Part shown: piece after piece, positions 47,289-57,799 of the stretch
Layout of the letters: every line of letters begins with the position of its first letter
Numbering within the stretch: position 1 is the first letter of the stretch
NCBI GenBank assembly: GCA_004154925.1
Contig: QJNS01000328.1
Location: 1 to 64,000, forward strand
Source of the DNA: Monosporascus cannonballus
Taxonomy: Eukaryota; Ascomycota; Sordariomycetes; Xylariales
Direction: 5' to 3'
Length of the DNA stretch: 64,000 nt
Translations under genes and position numbers: made by a program
The notes under the pieces: generated by a model
Databases searched by the model: none
What the model was told of the DNA's origin: nothing
Seen by the model: only the letters and a program-made list of their open reading frames with translations

Positions 47289-47644
47289 CTATAACCCAGG
47301 AGCCGTGTTAGGGCGCTTTCTTATCCAGCGAGTCCCTGATCCGATAAAATCTGCCGGGCTCCTCCTGATAGGTACGGGGTACGTCTTGGCCTGCTCGAAT
47401 TAATGATATGTCATGCTTACCGGTGTATCGCACTTACCACCTCGTCTGTCGGTGGTGGCCACGAAGAGCTATGACCCTGTGAGTTGTACTCGCGATGCCG
47501 GCATTTACGGCGAAGCAAGAGGTAAACGTCTGCGTCGTAATTACGGCTGATTTTGTGACATCGCAGGATGAGGTTTTCGCTCGCTTTAGCGAAATTCTCA
47601 TCTCTTCTATCTCGTTTCTTAGGCGGATGCTGAAGGTCAGCCAT
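47289..47644 (-). CDS. Small MADS/SRF-like protein, 102 aa
   Basis: The model is complement(join(47289..47390, 47438..47644)). The intron is 47 nt (GTAAGT...GAGCAG) and joins PPPTDEV to AKTYPVPIRR in frame. Residues about 8-48 (KKRDRRDENFAKASENLILRCHK..., then YDADVYLLLRRK) match the pattern of the MADS-box: a basic DNA-contacting helix followed by a hydrophobic beta strand. Fungi have short proteins with a divergent MADS domain and a WPPP motif, as here. It would act as a nuclear DNA-binding protein, but it lacks a long activation region. The ATG at 47642-47644 begins MADLQHPPKKRDRR. Confidence 0.6.
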
Positions 47645-48840
47645 GTTCACAGTGGCGGTAGAGTTAAAACAGATCGTTCGCAAAGTCCTCTATCTTAGAG
47701 GGCTTTTTGGTATTTAAAGGATTGCTAAGAGTCCAAATCTGGGCCCTGATGGCGGTTTTCGGCCACCAGATAGCATCGCCGCTTTGGTGTGTGGTCAGCA
47801 GCGTGGTACAATACGAGGCCAGAAGTCCGAACGGCTTAGGATATTTTTGTCCAAGCTATAATTCGAATTCCACCAGGTGGATAGCACTTAATGTTTACAA
47901 TCGAAAATACAATGATTGATAGGGAAGGCCTACTTGCGTAAGACTGTAATTGTGCTGAATTCTAACTAGTTCCCCCAAACTAACTCCCTCTGAATCGTCG
48001 GCGGCTGAACATATTCAGCTAACAGGGGTCAAAATTGGACACCTCCTAGTTCTGGACACCTCCTAATTCTGGACGCCTCATAGTGGGGTCTGGGTGTGAG
48101 GGATTTACATCGGCTGAGAAATGCGTGATCCAAAGAGAATTCAATTGTAAAGACAGTACACTATAGTTCGGTTCTAGATGTAGGACGTAAAAGGAGGACG
48201 TAGAAGGACGCAGGAGGAGGACAAGAAAAGGGTCCCCCCGCGCGATCAGGTGAAATTATCTTAGCAAAGGTTACTATGGCTATGTCAGCGGGGCAGCGGA
48301 CCGGACTATACCTAATTAGTAGGTAACATGCAGGGTCCTCGATCAAATGGCTTATCTCAGCGAGCTCGGGAGCCTAATTTTTGGGCCTTCGGTTAAGTAT
48401 GTTTCGAAGCCTCAGATATTTATTTCCACAGTATGAACTTTGGCCCCAAAATGAGGCTCATGCATTACAGGGGACCGCGCAAAATATGGGGTCGAATCCC
48501 ACCCCACCAAAGCAGTCGGACATGCGACCTAGCTCGAGAAATAACGAGGACCGGATGTGTTATATCCAAACACATACTGAGATACGGGTATCACAAGCAG
48601 CTTCTCAGCATCACACACTGGAATAGACCTTTTTTAAGGCTTAGATAACGTTTGAGAGAATAACTGTAAATAGGACAGGCATTATTACCCCATTCGCGAA
48701 GTGGAAAGTTTAAGCCGTTTAATAATTCCTAAATAGGAAAATTTAATCTCTATAAGTCCGTTAATAACTTCTCTGGTGACGGAAGACGTGAGGACCGAAG
48801 GCGATTGATATACTGGCTTAATATGGGGGACAGTACGTGG
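47645..48840. other. Intergenic with an 18-bp triple repeat
   Basis: Three near-identical TGGACACCTCCTAGTTC units lie in tandem at about 48036-48078. A GGACGTA/AGGAGG-rich purine tract lies near 48180-48235. Open frames at 48381-48648 lack domains. No gene is supported. Confidence 0.45.
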
Positions 48841-49080
48841 TGTACCATCCCAAATTCGGTGCTGGGATATTATGTACTATCCCAGAGTTCAGGCTGGGCT
48901 ATTATGTACTATCCCCAATTCAGAGCTAGGACACGCAATGTATTATCCCAAAGTTCAAGCTGGGATATCGTGTACCATCCCCAATTCCGGGCTGGGATAT
49001 CATGTACTATCCCAAACTCCGGGCTGTGACATCATGTGCTATCCCAAGCTCCGGACTGGGATACGATGTACCATCCCATA
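48841..49080. repeat. 32-bp minisatellite, eight units
   Basis: Units beginning TGTACYATCCC start at 48841, 48873, 48905, 48939, 48971, 49003, 49035 and 49067. The spacing is 32 bp throughout except one 34-bp step. Each continues CAAATTCCGGGCTGGGATAT with variation. It is non-coding. Confidence 0.9.
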
Positions 49081-49195
49081 GCATGTACTGGCATATTCCG
49101 AGTCCAAAAGCTGGCCCGGGTCTGCCACCTCAGGCTGCTCGTATACCGCGACGAAGGAGCGAACGCTTACAGGAGGCAGATGGTGCCTCCCAATC

Positions 49196-49345
49196 AAAGC
49201 CGAAGGGAATCATGGTTAGTAATTGGACAGAATATGAATAAAGCTTTGATAAGGCTAGATGATTAGCTTGGGAGCATGGATGGAGGAATCCGAGTAAGTG
49301 TGTTATGGTTTCTCGTGGCCCAGCCTCTTTTCCGTCCCATGCTTT
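49196..49345 (+). repeat. Dispersed repeat, copy B
   Basis: This is a direct-orientation relative of 46373-46655, with the same order of conserved blocks and shorter by internal deletion. It leads straight into a hAT-derived fragment. Confidence 0.7.
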
Positions 49346-49545
49346 GCGCAACCTTGGCGCGCAATCCATCCACCCGACCTTGCCGGTTATGAACATTAAT
49401 CGATTAAAAAGATCTGAAAATGGACATAATGTCCATAATAAATGGTTCTTGTGGCGGTGTAGGCTCCGCTGTTAGTAAAGGCTAGCGGTAAAAATGGTGA
49501 CATTAACAAGTGGCTGTGCTTAGCGCCACACAACGCGTCTAACCT
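49346..49545. mobile_element. hAT-derived fragment related to the intact element
   Basis: About 200 bp match the complement of the intact hAT's right subterminal region (about 29850-30050). The match starts at GCGCAACCTTGGCGCGCAAT, includes ATGGACATAATGTCCATAAT and continues to the CGCCACA block. It has no transposase sequence. Confidence 0.7.
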
Positions 49546-50237
49546 ACGCGGAAACTCTTGATATCCCATTATATAAACCCCTCAGAACTTCACGTATACC
49601 TATCTGCTAGCGACGCTAAACGGGGAGACCCGGCTCGGTCCGAGATGCCCTAAAGGTTCAACCTTATTTTGACTTCTGAGACGTGCGAGACGCTGCGGCC
49701 AGGGAAAATGCACTGTAAACATTACCCAGCTTCCTTGTGAGGTAGAACTTCCAGCTTCTAAGGCAGAAACGGCCTTAGACCGCCAAGCCATGGCTTCCGA
49801 CAGCCGATTGTCTGCCTTGTAGAGTGGGCCGTGCTACCTTGAAGCCAGACCCAACAGGTCCCTCGCGTTAGCCCATAGATATTGTCCTGAGCAAGACAGT
49901 AGTTAATGGCGTGAAACGCGTAGCGGAACGTCTCGCGTCAAATCTCGCGTCGCCATTAAAGGCCATGGAGACACGCTTTTCATGGGTTGCCTCACGCGCG
50001 ATATGATCCTTTGCCGAGCCAATAGCGTCATGCACGTTATGTTATCCAATCAGCCTCGATGCACGGCGGGGGTTCTTCAGCCGCACAGCGACCGTTACGA
50101 AACCAGGCCTCACAATCTATCGACAACCACCGCCCTCAGCACTCTTTTTATGGTCCAGGAGGAGTTATTCTGATACTACTTTATGTTTTTGCTCTCAAAG
50201 CCTATCTTTACAAAAACGCCTGGCTAACCTGCGCGCG
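49546..50237 (+). promoter_or_regulatory. Upstream region of the NLR gene
   Basis: About 690 bases precede the NLR start codon. A TATAAA lies at about 49571, too far away to be clearly the core promoter. The short frames here have no domain. Confidence 0.35.
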
Positions 50238-53200
50238 ATGGCCGAGTTAGATCCCAAGCTCTATACTGTCGCATGGCTCGCCCCGCTTGAGATCGAGGCA
50301 CGAGCTGCGCTGTATATGTTGGATAACGAGCACAAGGGCAGATTTCCTATGGACCGCGGCGATGACTACGTGTTCCGAGCTGGTGAAATATGTGGACATT
50401 ATGTCATAATTGCAACTTTTCCGGCAGGTCAAGAATACGGCACGGGCTCCGCTGCCGCCCTCGCCAGCCAGGTCAAGAAGTTCTTCCCCAACCTCTGGTT
50501 CGGCCTGTTGGTTGGCATCGCCGCCGGCCTCCCCAATCTTACGCAAAGTCCACTGCGCGACATCCGTCTAGGTGACGTTCTCGTCGGTCTCCCCACGGGT
50601 GAGAGTGCAGGCCTCATAGCCTACGACTTGGGTAAAGAAACCACAAAGGACGGTTTTCAACTGCTGCGCTTCGGACACGTATTGGCCAGCACAGAAACTG
50701 TCGTCCGATCGGCGATCGGTAGCATCAAACTCCAAGCACCAAAGGATGCAGAAGCGTTTTTGCGGTACTACGAGAAAATCAAACACAAAGAGCACTCCAG
50801 TGGCACGTTTGTCGACCCCGGACAAGAGCGAGATAAGCTCTACCTAGTCGACGATAGCGGGACCGAGCGACTAGTAGAACGGGAGAGGCGACCGGACGAT
50901 ATGCGCGCTCGAGTATGGTACGGACCGATAGGATCGGGAGAGAAGCTGATGAAAAATGCCCAAAAACGGAATGAGTTGAGAGACAAGCACGGCGTCATCG
51001 GTTTGGAGATGGAGGCAGCTGGGACTATGAACCGCATTCCCGTCGGCGTCATTCGGGGAGTCTGCGACTACGGAGATGAACATAAAAATAAGGAATGGCA
51101 ACCGTACGCTGCGGCCATGGCTGCTGCCTATGCTAAGGTACTCTTGTGTGAGATTCCGCCGAGAACTAAGAAGCGCAGACTCGACGTCGAATATCCTGCT
51201 TCAATCATGGATGACAGACGCAAGAAGCACCGTGGCTGCGAAGAGGTTGCTGAGGCATCTAGCAGCAATAGACGAGCCACGCAGTCCATCTCCGACGGAC
51301 AGGGAATTCAGGCAGGTGGGAACCTCTCGGTCGGGGGGAACGTGAGTTTTGGTAGGGGTTAATTCCTTGCGGCAAGTATTCGGTCTTGATTATTAACAGG
51401 TGAGATAGCACAGACGATAATATCTCACAATGGCTCTACGTGTACGTGAGCTTGTTAAAACCCTTAGCCTCTCTACCAGATGTGACCTGGCATACAGTAC
51501 TGTCGTAGCTGACTTGATGCGTTAGTTCCAGACGATCTGTGGAAAGAGTTCTTGGGAGACCTTTGCGAAAGCGACCCTGGCGCCGACATGTGCCGCATCA
51601 AGAGCGACAAGGGCGGCTTTCTGGAAGACTGCTTTTCCTGGATTCTTGAGGATTCTCAATTAAAGGATTGGCGGGATAACAAAGACACTCGACTTCTATG
51701 GATAAAAGGCGATCCCGGCAAGGGAAAGACGATGCTGATGATCGGCCTCGTCGACGGGATGACAGATCGACTGGGGCCTCACGAGTCCTCTGCGTTCTTC
51801 TTTTGTCAGAACACGGAGCCGCATCTCAATAACGGCGTATCGGTACTTCGAGGTCTTATCTGGAAGCTTTTGAGTGAGAACCGTACCTTGAGCCGTTACA
51901 TCCCGGCCGAATACCGCCTTGCAGCCAAGGACAAGCGCAAGGCCTTGTTTGAGTCAAACTCGAACAAATTTTTTATTCTGAAGACGATGCTTTCTGCAAT
52001 GCTAAAAGATGCCGCCTTTGAGGCGATTTATCTTCTAGTAGACGCATTGGATGAGTGTGACAAAGATTCGGACAAACTCGTGGACTGGATTGCCGATAAC
52101 GCGGCCGACCCTCAGTCTAAGGCAAAGTGGCTTGTATCAGGTCGCCCCACTCAAATGCTTGAGGAAACCTTTAGACCGGACGGCCAACTACAGAAGCTTA
52201 GCCTGGAGTTGAACCATGAGCATGTTTCTCAAGCCGTCTCCCTATTCATCAAGCGCAAGGTCGAAGCACTAGCAAAGAGGAAGCAATACAATAAAGGGCT
52301 TCAAAGGACGGTCGAGAAGAAGCTCGTAGAAAAGGCCGAATCAACTTTTCTTTGGGTCGCCTTGGCGTGTCAAAGACTGGCAGATCCAAAAATTCGAAGC
52401 TGGCAGACTTTAGCTGAACTCGACAAACTCCCACCTGGACTGCCACCCCTCTACGAAAGAATGATGCAGCTAGTCGAGGATCAAGAAGGCAGCAACAGCG
52501 AGCTTTGCAAACAGATCCTTCGTGCTGTCACTATCGCCTACAGCCCGCTCACACTTGACGAGATTGTCCCAATGGCGGGGCTCCATGAACGGTCAATCGA
52601 AGACATTTGCGAACTCGTAAGCCTCTGCGGCTCGTATGTGATCCTTCAAGAGAAGACGATCCGTTTTGTACACCAGTCGGCCAAAGACTACCTTAACGGC
52701 GTTGCTGAATTCTTTCCCGGTGGACGTAAACAAGAACATGGCCGAATAGTAAAGCGCTCTTTGCAGGCTATGTCCAAGATCTTACGGCGGAATATCTACG
52801 GCTTACACCATCTTGGGTTCCTAATCGGCGAAATCAAGGCACCAGACCCCGATCCGTTAGCGGCCATACGGTACTCCTGCGTCCACTGGATCGGCCATTT
52901 CTGCGATGCCTACAACCGTAGCCGTCCTGAGGTCGAGACTGTCGGCCAGTTCCTTCGAGGAAAGTTCCTCTACTGGCTCGAGGCTTTAGGCCTTATTCAA
53001 CACATGGGGGACGTTATTCTCTCGATGACGAGACTAGAGAGCTTGCTAAGAGTTAGTCTCCATTTTAACGCTATAATAAGAATAAAACTGATCAACATAG
53101 GAACAATCGACCGACCGCGAATTACCGGATCTTGTCCAGGACTCACGCCGGTTTATTCTCCAGAACAGATGGATAATCGAAAATGCTCCGCTCCAGACAT

Positions 53201-54419
53201 ACTTGTCGGCTCTTATATTCAGTCCGGTCCATTGCTTTATACGTAATGTTTTCAAAGATGAAGAGCCGAAATGGATAAAGCCTAAGCCAATAGTGGAACA
53301 TAACTGGAGTCCTCGCTTACAAACACTCGAGGGCCATAGCAATTCGGTCCATTCGGTTGCATTCTCTCATGACTCAAAGCTTTTGGCGTCAGGGTCATCT
53401 GATAGGACCATCAAGATTTGGGATGCGGCAACGGGGTCCCTTCAACAAACGCTCGAAGGCCATAGATATTGGGTCAGGTCGGTTGCATTCTCTCATGACT
53501 CAAAGCTTTTAGCGTCGGGGTCAGATGATAGAACTATCAAAATTTGGGATGCGGTAACGGGATCCCTTCAACCAACGCTCGGGGCCCATAGCAGTTCGGT
53601 GACGTCGGTTGCATTCTCTTATAACTCAAAGCTTTTGGCGTCGGGGTCATATGATAAAACCATCAAAATTTGGGATGCGGCAACGGGGTCCCTTCAACAA
53701 ACGTTCGAAGGCCATAGCGGTTCGGTTAACTGGGTTGCATTCTCTCATGACTTAAAGCTTTTGGCGTCGGGGTCAGATGATAAAACCATCAAGATTTGGG
53801 ATGCGGCAACGGGGTCCCTTCAACAAACGTTCGAAGACCATAGCGGTTCGGTTAACTGGGTTGCATTCTCTCATGACTNNNNNNNNNCATCAAGATTTGG
53901 GATGCGGCAACGGGGTCCCTTCAACAAACGTTCGAAGACCATGGAAATTCGGTTAACTCGGTTGCATTCTCCCATGACTCAAAGCTTTTGGCGTCGGGGT
54001 CAGATGATAGGACTATCAAGATTTGGGATACGGCAATGGGGTCCCTTCAACAAACCCTCGACCTTGGCACTATAGTACGAACCATGTCATTCGAAGATAC
54101 CGGTTTATATCTGGATACCGAAATCGGCCGTATTGATCTAGCTGCTGGGACAAATAGAATCCAATCGTTACCTCGAACTCCGTATCCTGATCAAGCTCAG
54201 GAAGCACAATACTATGGCTACGCCTTAAGCCGCGATAGATCCTGGATCACCTGGAACAAACATGGCGTGCTGTGGCTTCCGATCGATTACCGGCCTTACA
54301 CCACCGCCATTTCGTCTTTTGCGTCGCCATCGACGCCGTCAACGGTTACAAGAATTGGCCTCGGTTGTCGTTCGGGGAGGGTCGTGGTGATTGGGCTCTC
54401 GGGTTCGGGGCCGTTATAA
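50238..54419 (+). CDS. NLR-type protein: PNP domain, NACHT NTPase, WD40 repeats
   Basis: The model is join(50238..51351, 51526..53051, 53101..54419). The 174-nt and 49-nt introns both restore frame; the second joins ESLLR to EQSTDRELPDL. Residues about 8-310 are a purine-nucleoside-phosphorylase-like domain (FPAGQEYGTGSAAA; GLEMEAAG). NACHT follows with Walker A GDPGKGKT (433-440) and Walker B LLVDALDEC (541-549). From residue 955 there are at least six 42-aa WD40 repeats (LASGSDDRTIKIWDAATGSL) and a unique C-terminal tail. This is the layout of fungal STAND proteins involved in non-self recognition and regulated cell death. A run of nine Ns (53879-53887) lies in repeat 5 and puts the raw sequence out of frame; frame returns if the gap is larger. 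The last codon is altered by the MITE that follows. Confidence 0.88.
53323..54053 (+). repeat. 126-bp WD40-coding repeat array with assembly gap
   Basis: Units start at 53323, 53449, 53575, 53701 and 53827, exactly 126 bp apart, then at 53928. They are nearly identical (CATGACTCAAAGCTTTTGGC recurs). The last interval is 25 bp short because nine Ns stand where an intact unit has 34 bases. Such arrays change copy number by recombination. Confidence 0.92.
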
Positions 54420-55255
54420 GTCAAACACCCAGTCAACGCCCCAGCCCCTCAACGCCCCACTCCTATTTTTTACTTTAAACGTTAACGAAAAATGATAAAA
54501 ATAAGCAACTTTTTTAAAACGATAGAGGGAGTTATCAGATTTATGAAACAATTAATTTTACTTTAATTCATATAATAAAACGCACGATATAATATATTAT
54601 GTAAAATATGAAAAAAATAAATAACAACTTAAATTTATTTTGTAAAATTTTAAGACTGTGAATTAAATAAAATTCAAACATTAAAATTTAAAATGAAATC
54701 TTGTTTTTGGTATAAATATTATATATAAAAAATAAAAAAATAAACTATAAAAATAAACCTTGAATGTTGCTACACTCTGCCAAGCCCCATAGTAATTCCT
54801 CATACAAATTTTGACCAAATGCCAAGACTTAGAAATATACCGAAAAAAATTTATAACAAATTATAAAAAAAAGGTAATACAAAACGGCTTAAAAGAATAG
54901 AAGTTATTAAAGTTATATTTATTATATTGACTTTAATTTGAAAAAATATATAATATATATCAAATTATTAATGATTTGTGTTTTAAGTAACTCTTAACAA
55001 ATATGCTAGCAATCTCTATAGGGACATGTTAATATGATACTTTCGTTATTTTAACAGTAAAATTTACCGTATGAATGTTAATTTAATGCTATAAAAACGG
55101 TACTACCCGTTAAGTATGTGAAACAGATTATTATATAGTTTTCATTTTTTAAGTAGCTTTTTTTCTTAAATAGTTATAAATATCAGGTTTTGCTGATTTT
55201 ATATGGGAAATCCCCTGGGCGTTGAGGGGCTGGGGCGTTGACTGGGTATTTGACT
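54419..55255. mobile_element. Fot1/pogo-type MITE, 837 bp, TA target site
   Basis: The inverted ends are 39 bp with one mismatch: 54419-54457 starts AGTCAAACACCCAGTC, and the complement of 55217-55255 starts AGTCAAATACCCAGTC. TA is duplicated at 54417-54418 and 55256-55257. Ends starting AGTCAA with a TA duplication are typical of Tc1/mariner elements of the Fot1/pogo group. The core is AT-rich and RIP-like, with no transposase frame. Confidence 0.88.
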
Positions 55256-56151
55256 TAGTTCTCAGAGCTATGGAAGAACCCTATTCCATAAGATCCACCG
55301 GCCCTTAAAGGAATGCACAAAATACCCCGTGTCGCTCTTATTTCTCTCTCCCTCCCTCTCTCTCTGTTTTTTTTATAACTGTGGTAGTAGAAGGTCGTAG
55401 GAGTCCATATTAATTTATATTCTTATTCTTCGGTATTGGAATGCGCGCTACGATTTTTCGAGCGATCTCTGGAAGTATCTATGACGTGATCCGCACCCTA
55501 CATAATACATAACCTGGATCCCTACTTTTGGAGTGTGGCGTTAATTAGATAATTGCGGCACGCCTTCCAACGCGGGGCTTAAACCCGACCGCAACATTAG
55601 CCGCACGAGGGCTGGCGGCTACATCTTGGTGCAGACGACAGCTCTTCGGTCGACACAGTCCTATAGATATCCAAGGTATCTTGTATAGTATGATAATGTG
55701 CCCCGAGTTTAGCGATCCAAATGGTCAGTACCTTACGGGTTTTATTCGGCGTCGGCTCACAAGAACATGGCCTTTGCGACAAACTCTTTCCGGATACAAA
55801 TGCGCCTAATATCATTGCAGAAGTCGAGTATGGAAGCTCCCTATTAACTCGGACTTTACTGAAACGTCTAGCATGATCGCTATCCATGGCCTGAGCCCCC
55901 GAAAGCAAAGAGACGCCGACTATGCCTGGGATACGCGAACGCCGCCTGGGTCAGAATGACGACTGTGGCTCCGCGATGATGAAGAACTGTTAGGAATATT
56001 ATCAGGCTTGAGCCAGGTTACGCGGCTGGGAAAGTATAAGGAGGAGTAAAATTCATCTAGTAAAGACCTTATTCATGGCATATATAAGCAAATAACACGA
56101 CTGACCCCAAACTCTCTAAAACATCGTTCTGTCCCCTCCGCAGATGAAACT
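55256..56151. other. Intergenic with pyrimidine microsatellite
   Basis: A TCTCTC/TCCCTCCC tract followed by a T-run lies at about 55341-55374. The minus-strand frame at 55597-55908 (103 codons) has no domain. The 3' flank of the SANT gene is included. Confidence 0.4.
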
Positions 56152-57799
56152 TTACTTGCTGTGTCTAACCTCGGGCCTGCTCAACCCGCTCCTATGGACT
56201 GCTGACCTTATTCGCGCACCTCCCTTCAGCTTTGTACAGTATCGCACCTGCAGGGTCCCCTTACTCCGCCCAGGAAATTTTTCCGTGAACTGCTCATAGG
56301 TCTCCTGCCAAGATAGCTCCCGTCTCTTTAGTTCAATGAGAAGGTTATCTTCCTCTGCTGTGAAAGCGACTCTCGTTACTGGTATGTGCTTTGCCGAATT
56401 ACGGCTCTTAGCCGGGTTTCGTCGATTTCGAGTCTCATGTCCGTTTTTCGTACAGGAATCCCAACTGAACTGCAACTGGAAAGTTGTCACCCCGTTCTCC
56501 GTTACGCGTTTGAGACACGCGTTTTCAAGTGGCCATTCCTCGAATTTCGCAAAGGCGGGTTCCGCAGACCCTTGGTCATTATGTGAAGTGTGCGACGATG
56601 GTGGGCTGGGAATGGTTTGCCGGCGGGGGCGCCCTCGGTTACGGGCTGGTGTCTGGAACTTCCGCGTTTGGGAGATATGACCACGTGGGCGAAGACGCTG
56701 TGCGAATGTACTGTTGAGAGTCGCGTGGGTAGGAGAGTTGATTTTGCTACGCTTGCGGGGGGTAGGCCGGACGCCGTTATCATCTTCTTCCTTATCTTGT
56801 TCCCCTTCGCTGCCCTCAATAGGAGGCTGGTAGTAATCTTCGTCATCCGAACCGTCTCGAGGGTTGCCGTAGCTATCACCATCGCTGTTATTGTCGAGAA
56901 AAGCACCATGAGGACCATGCGAAGGACGGCCAACTGCCTTCCTTTTTCGTCTTAACCCCAGCTTCCCATCGGCTGGCTCGACTTCACTTTCGCCCCCTTT
57001 ATAGGTAACCGCATCAGGGCACGGCATGCTCTCTCGGCGCGAGCTCTGTTCTTTCTGATGCGGCGAAGAAAGCCGTGAATCACATTGTTTAGGTGATGGT
57101 AGTTCAGCCTCGGTTGAAGGACATGAAGCCCCCTCTGTGTTCTGAACCATTACGCCGCATGTAGCATCCCCAATTATCGATGTGCGGCTGTCTGCGCACG
57201 AGGCATTACTAGCGCAAATGGGCGAATCCGGATCCGTCTGAGGTGCTAAAAAGGAAGACGATGGCCTTGCCGGAGACGCCGGAGCTGTAGAATGCCTCAG
57301 GGCACCTGACAGTGGGGATGCAGTCTCTTGATCTGGCTCCGCCACGCCAGCTGTAAAGGGCAGCTCTGCGGCATCGCTATTATTAGTGGCATCAGATGCC
57401 CTGCTAGGACCTGTGTTTGGAAAAGTTCTCAGCCAACTTCTCGTCGTACCGAGGGCTGGAAAGGACTAATAACATACCTAGATCGGGTGTATCGCTAGAT
57501 TGAACGGCCATTCGGTTGGCGGACGCCAGCAACTCATGGATCGGCGGAAAAGAGACATCGGATTGGCCGTCGTCACAATCGCCGTAATCTGAATCATCAT
57601 CGTCTGAGATAAGTATCGCATCGTCCTTGGAGGCCCCGGCAGCGCTGGGTTGAGGATCGTGCGCCTCGTCCTCCTGGGGGGAAGTCTGGCACCCAGAGGA
57701 CGCCTCAAAGGACGCCACAGAGGCATATCGTCTCGGCTCTGGATCGACAGCTCCAAAGGGGTTGAAAAAAGTCTGGGTATCAAGGGTAATATTGGCCAT
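56152..57799 (-). CDS. SANT/Myb-like DNA-binding protein, 526 aa
   Basis: The model is complement(join(56152..57410, 57478..57799)). The 67-nt intron (GTATGT...CACAG) joins DTPDL to GPSRASDATN in frame. The start is the ATG at 57797-57799 (MANITLDTQTFFNPFG). The first exon has an acidic stretch (ISDDDDSDYGDCDDG). The middle is long, disordered and Ser/Pro-rich with basic patches, including a GRPRRQ AT-hook-like motif. Residues about 455-505 (AFTAEEDNLLIELKRRELSW and on to FPGRSKGTLQVRYCTKLK) form a single SANT/Myb helix-turn-helix with conserved tryptophan and the L-Q-V-R-Y recognition-helix pattern. It is likely a nuclear DNA-binding or chromatin protein. No RIP damage is seen. Confidence 0.72.

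Noticed and set aside
48471..48510. tRNA-like T-arm (GGGGTCGAATCCCACCCC)
   Set aside because: No acceptor stem, D-arm or anticodon arm can be folded at the right distances, and the T-loop consensus is off by a base.
48841..49080. CRISPR array
   Set aside because: The units are contiguous 32-bp repeats without unique spacers, and the genome is eukaryotic.
53052..53120. Premature end of the NACHT exon and a separate WD40 gene
   Set aside because: A 49-nt GT-AG intron at 53052-53100 joins the two frames and restores the expected helical linker.
53879..53960. Frameshift disabling the NLR
   Set aside because: The shift coincides with a run of Ns whose length does not match the 126-bp repeat; the frame is open on both sides, so it is an assembly artefact.
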